A DNA stretch of 64,000 nucleotides. Origin: Monarcha castaneiventris obscurior (Eukaryota; Chordata; Aves; Passeriformes; Monarchidae). A model generated the notes under the pieces. That model saw only the letters and a program-made list of their open reading frames with translations. It ran no database searches and had not been told where the DNA came from. How positions within the stretch are numbered: position 1 is the first letter of the stretch; each line of letters begins with the position of its first letter. The position numbers were made by a program, and so were the translations under genes. The stretch spans positions 4,278,001-4,342,000 of the forward strand of contig JAMPIT010000174.1 of the NCBI GenBank assembly GCA_026261815.1, given 5' to 3'. Positions 1-10,877 of this stretch are shown here, in pieces.

Positions 1-3000
1 AGATGGAGAGCAGGAGAGAGTACTGCCACTACAGATTTTGCAGAACTAGTAAGGAATTATACATTATTTTTAGAGGTGGGAAGAAGGAACCAAAATTGCA
101 CTAGTAGGTAATTTCTGGTTCAGTACCACTGGGTTTCCAGGGGCAGAAAATTCTCCAGGACATTAACATTTTATCATCACTCTCTTTCCCCAAGGCAATC
201 GGTATGAACAGTACCATGATACTGTAATTGAACAATAGAAAAAGAAATGACACCATCCAAATCCCTAAGAGAGGATCTGCAATCAATCATTGTCTTTGGA
301 AAAGACAGAAAACAACTGCTGCAGTTTAAAGTGAACTACACTAGAACAATACTTCTCTTTCAACCCAAGGTCCAAGTATTGCCACACTTACAAGTGATAA
401 TAATAGAAATCTATGGACAAACTGCTTAGTAATTCTTACCCAAACATGTAATCACATAAAACTATATCAGAAAAAAATCTCCAAACTCCCTTAGAATTTT
501 TCTTTTTCTTGAAATGCACATGCAACTCAATCAACAGAAGTAATATATATAATTTTATTAAGAGAAAGTAGACTCTTCAATAGTTTTGACAGAGCTTTTA
601 CTCTGGGAAGGATGGTTCATTTTTGCTAGCTTGGCTGCTTAACATTTAAATGTAATGCTCCTGAAATGTACCTTGTCTTTATGAAGAAATAAAATACCAG
701 TAGAGCAACATAAAAATTGTACTAAACAACATGAGGTTAAAATTACTGTCAATTTTTTTTTAAAAACCCTGTTTATCCTACATAGACTTCTAACTTAACT
801 CTTTGGAAACTGAACAATAGAAATTAATAAACATATCATCCATGTTTAGAAAGACTGACGGGTTGAAGCATTTTTCTTTCTCTCAGAAGAAAGTAAATTT
901 TATTAGATGCTTAGCTGGGTGAGCCATCAGCTGAAGTTTTGACTTGCAATATAATTTAAGAACACCAAGAAAAGATGGATGTTACCTAATTCTGCTGCAT
1001 GAGTAAAACATATGTTGCCATACAGGACATTCAGCACCTACTTGTACTAAGGAACACCTGGCAGTTTTCTGGGGACAAAAGGCTATGCCATCATGATTGC
1101 TGTAGTAAATATATGCAGGCTTAGGAAAAATAAATCAAAATAGTTAAAATTTAAGACAATGCAAATATTATTCCATCCTTTAAAAATATTGATGCCAAAA
1201 AAGACTGTCTTCATACACAATAGAAGACAACCCACCAAAAAATTCTCTATTGTCAAAGCTTAAATATTAATAAACCAACCAGAGAGTGGTCCAGGCTTAC
1301 TATTGGCCAAATAATTCAGAACATTAAAATAGCACCTGGTATTGCACCCATCTTTCTGAAGTAGTAACGAATTTGGCTTGCCCAGTTAATTCAGTCATCA
1401 AGTATCATTATGAAAACTAATACAAAAAGAATGTTTTGAGAAGGGAAAGCATCAGGAAGCTCAATTCATGTTCTAAGTGTTATTTTTATGTTTTTATATT
1501 GCTATATTTCTACATTAATTGTTAATTAACAAAACAGCTACATACTTACTTTCCATTGCAACCAAATAGTTCTGAAATAAACCTGACATATGTATATTTA
1601 TAAACACCAGTGATTTAGCATCATTTCATTCAAATCGTCCCGGAGGGATCTATTATTAACAAGAACCTCAGTTACCCCACCTCCATGGGCGGGTTGTAAC
1701 GAGAGTATCCTCTGTTACAAGGTTTTTCAAAAAGAATACTATTCTTATATGGCTTTACTGGAAACTTCACTACTGCTATACTTTCTTCTTGCAATGTTGA
1801 TAAACAAAATTTACTGCCTGTTTAAACTGTACTTTACCAGGCTAATACAGCAGCAATTATAACAGCTTAGAATTTGGATTGCATGTGACTCTGAAAGTGG
1901 GACATATGAGCGAAAGCTTCTGCTTCTCATATGTTTGCAAAACAAGCTCCAGGGCCCAAATATAGAAAGTAAGGTACAAAGGCCTGAACATATGTACTCT
2001 GGGAATGTTTAGAAAAAGGATATGCCACATCAATGAGCTACGAGATGGTTTACCCCAAGAGAAGGTAGACAAGCTCACACAACTCTGTCATTTAATTCTC
2101 TTGGCTGCCAGCAGGAGATCTATCACATTTCTTTAACTTCATTTTCACCAAACCATTTTATTCCTCTTTTTCTTCAAAATGGAGTTTCAGAAAGGCAAAA
2201 AAAAATTAAGAGATGCCTGAAAGGAAACAACCCATTTTTTCAGGAAAAAAAATGAGCAAGGAATTAGGGGAAGTCGTTCCACTAAAACAAAAAAGAACAT
2301 ACATTTTAAATGACATCTAAGAATCTAGCCTAATCCAAAAGAGACCACGAGCAATCTGTTTCCAGAAACTTTATTGTGTTTTGTGAAAATCCTTCTGTAA
2401 ATAAACCTGCCTAAATTATTTAGATTAGCTTGAAAGATTAAAGTTCTATTTTCATGGGATCTCATATAAAGCTTTTACCAGTAAGTGATCACTTCTGGGA
2501 CAACATTTCAGAAATTCTCTGCACAAAACCCTTTAGTACTAAACACATAATCTTCCTGACAAACACATCCGCTATTTACCCTCAGCCTCTTTTTTCTTCT
2601 TAGGAAAAAAACACCCAAAACTTTAAGGAAGTTCTTCTCATCTCGTGAGATTCTAGTTCCTATTCTTAATCTCTCTTTAGGATTTTTTTTTTATTTTTAA
2701 CAATAATTAATTTGCTAGCAAAAGATGAAAGACATGTAAAATTATCAGGGTTGCCTAGAAGTGTTTAGAAGTTATAACAAAATGCATAAGAAACCTGTAT
2801 AAACTAAGTATCTTAAATTAGAAGAAAAAGTGGAGAAGTCCTGAATTACTGACTATTTTTCCTCAAGTCTTATTGAGGCAGAGTTCTCACTGGGGTATGT
2901 TGAACTATGCACTATAATCAGAACAAGATGACCTAATTTTATGTTATATTGAATAATGTGTGATTTCAGAAAATGTCACTTAATTCCCTACAACTTCAGT

Positions 3001-3894
3001 TCTCACATTTGAATAATAGGGGCAATGTTTTCTACATTATCAAAAGATGCTTCAGAGAAGTGGAATATATATTACTTCAACTACCTCACCTTGGAAAAGA
3101 AAAGCCATAATGAATCCCTTGACGAAATATGTGTTGCATTTTGCTACACATTGGCAATTGAATAAAACACTACTACTGCCCTTTCCTGCTCCTTCACCTC
3201 CTTCTTCCCCTCAAGGATCAGTCAGATGTCAGGGAAAATCACATTTATCTGACATCTTTGAAGTTAGGAACATGGTGAGAAAGTGGGAAATATCCTATCT
3301 AAAGGGAAGGTAAAAGTCTAATGCTGAAGCATGAGAACAGAGGGTTGCTAAAGTTACATAGATAGCAGTAGAAACTGAGGTATAGAAAAGAAAATTATAT
3401 ACAAAATCATTGTGGTTCAACAATCTAGTATGAAAACCTTGCCAATGAATAAAAATGCTGACTCCATCAAGTACAAATGCTGGACTTAATGCTAAACTAG
3501 ATACAAGTGGTATCCATGTTATAATTTAAATGTCATTATCGTGGCTTTTCACCTCTAAAACTTAACATCCAAAAATAAATACAAAACAAGTACAAAAATT
3601 TTTATCCTGCTGTTTCAGAGAGATGGTTTTATGACAGCATTCGGCTTTCATGCTCCCAAACTAAGTGCTGACTTAGAAGCACTTCTGTATTCAGTGTTCA
3701 CCCTTCTGGCCATTTTTTAGAGTACAGTATTTCTAAACCACCACAGTGAATTCCTTTATATAAAAACCTGCATTCTTATTCTCTTGTGCTAACTGCTCTG
3801 TGAGAATGGCTGTATCAATCAAGATTGATCACTGTCAAGAAAATACTGTTTGGCAGAGAGTTTTGAAAGTCCTAGCTGTATTCTGCTTTAAGAG
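1..3894. other. Intronic AT-rich sequence, nothing recognised
   Basis: No repeat family, RNA gene or plausible coding exon was recognised. Open frames here are short, up to 88 codons, and look random. Confidence 0.6.
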
Positions 3895-4500
3895 CTTCTG
3901 GATCCAGGATCATCAGGGGGCCCATGGGAACCCTCTGAGAATCTGCTGCCAGATAAGAAGGTAAGGCCACACGTGTTTGAGCATGAGCAAGCTCTAGCAG
4001 CTTCTAACAAGCTGAATCAGCTGCCTGTGACCCAAGCATACCTATTGCCTTTGCTACAGATGCCCCCAATTAGGGGGGGCCAAAGACCCTCTTAGTGTAG
4101 CTAGGGAGGGACCAGCACTAAAGCACAGCTCCTAGAATGTAGCTAACGGATGCAGGAACACAAAGAGGGGGTCCCATCTCAATTCAGACCACCCTACATG
4201 CTTTCAGGAGCACTGAGGTGCCACAGGGTAGGTTCCCCAGCAGGTGGTGGAGCAGCTGCCTCCACCAGAGCAGAGGCTTCAACCCCAGCAGAGCTTCAGA
4301 GAGTGGGTGCAGCCCTGTGAATCCCAGGCTGCAGGGAATGCTTGGGGCCTCCCCCTGGGGCTGGAGAGGTGGTCCCCTCTCCCAAGGAGGTGTGCTGCTA
4401 TTGAGGAGCTGTGTCACCAGTGGAGGGGTTACAGAGGAAGTGAACAGGCTGTGCTATGTCAGAGGGGATTAAAGAGTGATCTACAGTAGCAACCAGGATG
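3895..4500 (+). mobile_element. GC-richer segment, possible CR1 5'/ORF1-like fragment
   Basis: This stretch is clearly richer in GC than its surroundings but CpG-poor. Around 4400-4480 a plus-strand frame reads EEVNRLCYVRGD after a CVTSGG stretch. This resembles the EEV.RL..IR. repeat I recall from the coiled-coil part of avian CR1 ORF1, and the nucleotide string GAGGAGCTGTGTCACCAG fits the same region. All frames are short (77-84 codons), so any protein is decayed. CR1 copies are normally 5'-truncated, so a fragment of the 5' half alone would be unusual. Alternatives are an LTR fragment or an old non-coding exon: AATAAA occurs at 4699-4704. Confidence 0.35.
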
Positions 4501-7010
4501 GGAAAGAAGACCTGTATTGAAAAACAGATGGTATTGAATATCTGACCCATGTTAAATCCCCCTGAAAAATTTACATTCCTGATCAGATCAACTCTGGTCC
4601 CACATCTTCTGAACTCCTTTTGAAAGGAATGTGATTTACAAGCTTCGAGACCACTCCTCTATGCAAAGATTGTAAACCTCCTGATCTACATGAATGTAAA
4701 TAAACTCCTTTTATCTACACTATTTACATCTTCCATATCTTTTAGATGGAACTGTGATGCTGGTTTTGGGATTTCTTCTTTCTCAAGTGTCTTCAAAGAC
4801 AAGTAGTGTTCCATCTTTAGATGCTCACATTAGAGGGGGGAAGCAAGTCAATTATTTGTGAGGAAACACACAGAAAGTTATGTCAGGATACAAAGAAACT
4901 CTTGGCTATAGTTTTCATGGAAGTAGCTCTATATAAACTGCAGTTTAGGAAAGCCTTATTAGAGATGTGTAGTGATTAATTCAGCCCTACCTTAAACAAA
5001 TACCATTTTTCAAATTTTCTTCTGAACCTGACCAGTACATCTGATAAGGATGGTAGAGAATAGTCATAAGGTACTGTGATAGTTACTCAGACTGGAAAAA
5101 TTCTATGACATGCCAAAGCGCCTTTTGATATGATTCATACACATTTGTGCATCAAGCATTTATCACGGAAGATCCTGCTAAGGGCTCAAGAAATAGCCAG
5201 GTAGATACTGCTTGCCTGTGACTTAGAAGGTGACATTTATGATGAGGAATACAACCATAAGAAATATTCTGGATGGTCTAAATGTTTTCCTGATATTTTA
5301 AATTATAGCTGTGGGGGAGAAAAAAAATTTTTATACATACCTGTGTGTCTTGCATGCATATATACATTTACAATAAAAATAAAATTTAGGGATCGTGCTG
5401 CTCTAAAGATATGTTTAATTTTTCCAATTGATTAGAAAAGGTCCTTACGATCAGTGCTCTCTCAAGAAGTCTATTGTTATTAAATATTTATCTATGCTTA
5501 ATTTAGCTTGTTTGGGATTTTTCCATAAAAAAAAATGTTTTTCAATCTAAAGACTGGTATTAGGCAAATTTCTTAAATACTTGCATTCTATACAAAGTTT
5601 GTCAAACTTGATTTGAAAAAACTTCTTGATTAATGTGGCCTCCTATTTCTTTCAACTTGCAAAACATCTTCTCATAAAACAGTATTTAAATTGATCATTT
5701 TTACCTACATAAAAACACCCTATTTTATAACTGTCTGATGCTTCAATATCATAGAGTTACTTTATATATTACACATGGTATAAATTGTTCTGTCCTATAA
5801 AAGTAAATGTCAGCCATTCCATTCTTTCACATGACAGCATGGTTAGATGGCTGTTGAAATACTTACAGAGTTACAGAGCAGTGGAAGGAACAGAAGAGCT
5901 TTTTGGTGATTCAATTCCATAAGTAGCCAATTGCAATTGGAAACCCACATTCTGGATGTACAGAAATGTGTTGGCTGTATCAAAACACTGGACAACAGGT
6001 TTCTGGCAGGGCCCTGGAGCCATTCAACACTAGATAGTAGAACATTAGAAGACAACCAGAATGAAAAATAAAAAATTCTAAATAAAAATAAAAAGAATTT
6101 TTGATAAATGCCTGAAATGTTTTGTCTTTGTAATTTCTCTCTATGCCTTGTCTAGTGGTGCCTGCCAATTGTACCTAGAGGAGCACTAGATCTGTGTATC
6201 AAACTAATATGCTTCCCCTTTGAACAGCTGAGAAAAACAACTCTACTGGGCTTCAATAAGATGTCAAAACATAAATGGAGCATTTTGGTCTGATTGCTGT
6301 ATGCTTTCAATCTCATTTCTGTTTGTGCAAGATGGCTGAAAAATGCTTGCAAAATTGAAATTTTGGTTTTCTTCTTGCTGAAATTTGGTTTTCTCCACTC
6401 TACATGGAGCAAATGATTCATTCAACTGTGGATATTCAAAAAGTTTTTGTATTAAAAAGCTTTTAAGTTTGGTTGGGATTTTTTTATCTATGTATTTCAT
6501 ATACACCAATAACACCTTGAAATACTGTCCAGAAAGGTTGATTCCATGCTCTTCTTTGCTCTTCCCACCTGCTGAGATATCTGCAACGCAGAAGGCCACA
6601 AATTAGGAGAAATAGGCTCTGTGACAGTCTGAGGCAGATGGCAGGTAGTTTTTAAATGTCTCCATTACCTTATTCTCCACACTGTTCCTCCCCAGTCATC
6701 TTAAGGGGAGAGGTATTTTTCTTTAGCTTTTCTATTTGAATATGAAGATAGCAGATTTACAATACCTCAGCATCTTCTCCTTCTGCTGGTCTACTAGTAT
6801 TGTTTGTGTCAAAAAAGTAGTATTAGAAAAACTCCCATTCCATCAAAAGACTGATTTAATCTCCTGGAACATTTTGAGAAATTCCATGAATCTGATTCAT
6901 TACTTAGCAATTTTATAGCATTCATTGTATTGCCATGTTCAGTGGTAATTCGTAAAGAACTTATTTTCTGCTTTCTATACTGTCTCTTCACTAATACTTT
7001 GGTCCAGGTT

Positions 7011-7033
7011 TTGTTGGTTGGTTGGTTGGTTTT
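7011..7033. repeat. (GGTT)n microsatellite
   Basis: Four tandem GGTT units lie inside a T-rich flank, a short tetranucleotide repeat of the kind common in introns. Confidence 0.85.
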
Positions 7034-7247
7034 GGAATTTTTTTTTAAACATCACAGGTCCTTTCCTTATCATCATAAATACTCATAAATATTATGATGA
7101 GAATTCCAGAAGCCTATTTCAAAAATCTTGTGATATGTGAAGTGTTTTTATTTCTGCTGAAGAGAAAATGATATATTTTAAAACTTACAATCATATTCAA
7201 GTAAAAATTTGTCTGAGGGAGTTTAAAAAACTGGATAACATACATAT

Positions 7248-7265
7248 ATGTAATATATATTACAT
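7248..7265. repeat. Perfect 18-bp AT palindrome
   Basis: ATGTAATATATATTACAT is its own reverse complement. A related string, GTAATATATATTA, follows at about 7269-7281. Both are made mostly of A and T and could extrude as a cruciform or simply reflect a TA-rich run. Confidence 0.8.
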
Positions 7266-8380
7266 AGAGTAATATATATTATCAAATATTTAAAGTAATT
7301 TCTCTTTTGAAACAAATCAGAAATATTTTCCCAAGTTTTTGATCCGAAGACCATGCCTCTTCAACTTCTGATGTATTTGTATAATTACTGAGGAACTGAT
7401 TAAACTAAGATAATGTGTTGTTAAAAGCATCTGTTGTTACACTTGTTTATCCTATTTCTTTGAACAAGGAAATAAGTCAGTAATCAAGGTTAATAAAATT
7501 TCTCACTTAGAGATGTGCTAGACAGATTACTGATATCAGATTTTAGCAAAATGATTTAGAGAAAACCGAGCAAACAGACATTATATTCAGTACAGAGGCA
7601 ATTGGGTAACATTCTATTGCCTATTTAACATGAGAAGATACTGTAATAATCCCTTCTCCCATCTATGGATAAGTAGAGTGTTTTCTAAAGGAACAAAGAC
7701 AAAAAATACAGAATAACACACTAAACAAAATTTCTCTACAGAATACAGAGACAACCTTTATTCTTCTGCTCTCTTGCTACTTCTTCTGCAGTTGCAGTCT
7801 GAAATGATTAGGCCAGACCCCTAGTCACTGATTTACTTGCTGTTTCAAATATCCCCATATAGTAACACACTCCTCTTGTAAGACACTAGTGGTGTACACA
7901 GCAGGCCTGAAACGGCCTCTGCTATCATGAAGTTTTAATTACTGTTGAAAATAATGACAGCTGAGATTTACTGCAGATAACTTAATGGCTCGAACTAGCA
8001 AACACATTCTGATCAGCACAAGAATATGGATACAGTGGGAGGAATATGTAGCCGTTTAATGACAGATAATCTTGTGTGAGATGGAAAAATTAAGATGCCA
8101 AAAATTTAGGGCATAACTACACTTCTAACTTGCACAACTGATTTAGGAGCCTCCTGGATGAACCTTGACCTTTCAGATCATTAGAATATTTAATGAAATT
8201 TAATGGGGAGCTTGATATTTTATCTTGGAGAACATTTCAATTATTAAAAGGTATCCAATAACAAAATACATTCAAAGATCTATTTGTATGTTAAACAGAC
8301 TATACCCATATACCAATGAAATGAGATGCATTCTAATAAACTATTTGAAATTGGAATAGTCTTGTATTATTAGTTCCATT

Positions 8381-8571
8381 ATCACAGAATCAGCTAGGTT
8401 GGAAAAGACCTTTGAGATCATCAAGTCCAACCTATGATCTAACACCAGGTTGTCAACTAGACCATGGCACAGAGTGCCACATGCAGTCCTTTCTTAAACA
8501 CCTCCAGGGACAGTGATTCTGTCACCTCCCCGGCAGCCCATTCTGTGAAGAACTTCTTCCTAATGTCCAAA
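8381..8571 (-). mobile_element. CR1 LINE 3' fragment (minus strand)
   Basis: The left edge ATCACAGAATCAGCTAGGTT, followed by GGAAAAGACCTTTGAGATC, is the reverse complement of the CR1 3' terminus. Next come the usual CACCTCCAGGGACAGTGATTC and AAGAACTTCTTCCTAATGTC blocks of the 3' part of ORF2 and UTR. About 190 bp remain, typical of a heavily 5'-truncated copy. A short duplicated TTATATACACA string follows at its right edge. Confidence 0.93.
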
Positions 8572-9812
8572 ATTATATACACATTATATACACATTATAA
8601 AATGAGGGTAATAACACAAACTGAAATTTCTTATCCTCACTATTTACTTATGTTTTTTTGGCTGGTTTTTAATATTAATGTTCTCACTTCCAGGCTTTGG
8701 AAACTGGGCCTCCATGAACGACCTGTAGGAACCGCACAGTGCAGAGTAAAAGAATAATAGGCTTAACATAAAAAAACAGTCTACAGAACAATTATATGTA
8801 AATTAAATGGTACCTTCTGGGAATCATCAGAGGATTGACCAACTTAAAGCACTAAAGTGAATCCTCTGCAAAGAAAAGTGAGATGATACTAACAATAGTT
8901 ACTTTTTTTTTACTCGCATTTTAAAGAGTGATTCATACATTTTGTTTAGACAAAAAGATGTTTTTTGCTGTCTCCCTGAAAGATCTATTCATCAGATTAA
9001 TATTCTAGTGCTTGAGTACTTCAGTACAGTACCGACATTTTATTTTCTATACATTTACAGAATAAACTGTACAATTAGTCACAAATTCCTTGCATATGTC
9101 CTGCTCTCTGCCTCCTTTTGCAAAACGTATTTAATTACTGTCATGCACATTCATGGTACATTTTTTTTCAGGCATTCAAAGAATATTTTTCAAGTGATTA
9201 GTCTTCTTCTGATGAAAGGTCATGGCCAAGGAGTTCTCATATAAAAGAAACTAACCGAATGTGAAATGAACAGACAGATGAAATATCCAGTGTCATATAC
9301 TGAAATTCAGCTATCTGAAAAGCAGTAGGTAGGATGGTTGGGTAAACACACAATTAAAAAATGTTTTCCAAGCTAGCAGTAAAACAGTTAAGAATGCAGA
9401 GTGTCAACTCTTTTTTTCGCCATAGGTTTTTTAATCTTCTTCAGTAAAACATTTAGCTGAGACTTAACAGTAGCTACTTTAGCAGTCTAAAAGACATTTA
9501 TCTGACATTAGTCATCTTGGTTCAATTGGGAGCCACCATCACCAAAAAACTATGAATTCTGTCATAAGATATATGTACAAAATAACAGGATGAATCAGAG
9601 GTGCTTCTGCCTCTTCTTTTTGATTGACTCTGGAGAAAGTCTAGGGAAATGGCTTAAATTAGACACTTAAATGTTTTGATGTCTACAAATTGTCAAGATC
9701 CAAAAGTAGTTACAGTTTTGTTCTTTGGTTGTTTTCAGAATTGAAAACAGTGACGCCTTTCCAGAACAGAAACCAAAAGAGCAAATAAAGCAAAGCCACC
9801 TGAGCCACGCAG
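8572..9812. other. Intronic AT-rich sequence, nothing recognised
   Basis: No repeat family or exon was recognised between the CR1 fragment and the 28-bp minisatellite. Confidence 0.55.
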
Positions 9813-9923
9813 ATAAACAGTACAGCCATAAAACAGTATATAACAGTATAAACGCAAACACTGCAGACTAACAGTATAAACACTGTATGCTAAGAGTAAC
9901 TATAAACACTATACACCAACAGA
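9813..9923. repeat. 28-bp minisatellite, about four decayed copies
   Basis: The units start with TAACAGTATAAAC at 9841 and 9869 and with TAACTATAAAC at 9897, exactly 28 bases apart. A more diverged copy (TAAACAGTACAG) precedes them from about 9814. The units share AACAGTATA and ACACT blocks. The array creates a minus-strand frame rich in Leu, Tyr and Cys that is not a gene. Confidence 0.75.
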
Positions 9924-10715
9924 AAGTCAGAGGGGTAAATGACTGCATAAACCATCAGGTAAGGCACTTAAAAGGGAGGAACCTCAGGTCCAGGTCCTGT
10001 TTCAAGGCATAGGAAGGAACTGAATGTTTGTGTCTCCAAGTACCCTTAAGAGGTGGGACACCACTACAGCTTTCTCCTGACAGCTAATTTTAGGTAATTT
10101 TAGGTGCTACATAATTCTGTGGCTCACTAGCATAACCAACAGTCACCTTTTAAAAAGAGAAACAAGGACAAATATATCCCATCTATATCACTTAGTTTGC
10201 GATGTGCAAGCCCACTGCTTCCAATTTAGAAGCTCCCATGCAGAAAGTGTGGACCCTGGTCCTTTGAAACCATCAGGTCTTTGTCCTCAAGTCACCAAAG
10301 AAACAATAAAAACCCTACAAATTAAACAAACTAAAGGAAGACTACCACATATTGTTATATAACATGCTGACATTTGTTTCCATCTCTAAGAATGAACTAA
10401 TGAAAAAGTCATCTTCAGACAGAACAGGACAAAGGCATTATCACAATCCAGACCTTATCAGAAAGATTAAAACTGAATCTCAAACAGAGCATAAAAAATA
10501 GTATTAACTACTTTTATAATATAACATGATATTTCTTTATGCTATGACCACACCAAGTGAGTTCTCTAAAATTCCAGAACTGTAACTGTAGTGACTGTAA
10601 CCAGAAGACCACTGTATATTGAGGCATTAGTGATCCACACAGCAGTTAACCTGATCACAGGTGATGCCTGCGCTGCTCTATGCTACTCTGTATTTATGTC
10701 ACTGTGCCATCACAC
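9924..10715. other. Intronic sequence, nothing recognised
   Basis: Unique-looking AT-rich sequence between the two tandem arrays. Confidence 0.55.
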
Positions 10716-10877
10716 CTGTGCTGTGCTGTGCTGTGCTGTGCTGTGCTGTGCTGTGCTGTGCTGTGCTGTGTGTACCCCTGGCTGCAGGAGAACCTCAGCT
10801 GTGCTGTGCTGTGCTGTGCTGTGCTCTGCTGTGCTGTGCTGTGCTCTGCTGTGTGTACCCCTGACTGCAGGAGAACC
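10716..10877. repeat. CTGTG satellite in an 83-bp higher-order unit
   Basis: Eleven perfect CTGTG units (10716-10770) lead into TGTACCCCTGGCTGCAGGAG and then AACC. A second CTGTG block (about 10798-10852), with interspersed CTCTG variants, is followed by TGTACCCCTGACTGCAGGAG and AACC. The two TACCCCTG anchors start at 10773 and 10856, so the compound unit has a period of 83 bp. The pentamer has no stop codon in any frame on either strand, which explains the overlapping Cys, Ala, Val and Leu or Ser, Thr, Ala, Gln and His frames here; these are not genes. Confidence 0.93.

Larger units (their letters stand above)
4501..8380. other. Intronic AT-rich sequence with short simple repeats
   Basis: It contains a short GGTT run (about 7011-7033) and an AT palindrome (7248-7265). 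A minus-strand open frame at 6264-6599 (111 codons) matches nothing I recognise and has no supporting splice or promoter context. Confidence 0.55.

Noticed and set aside
6264..6599. 111-codon minus-strand frame.
   Set aside because: It matches nothing I know, overlaps other frames, and is within the length expected by chance in 64 kb.
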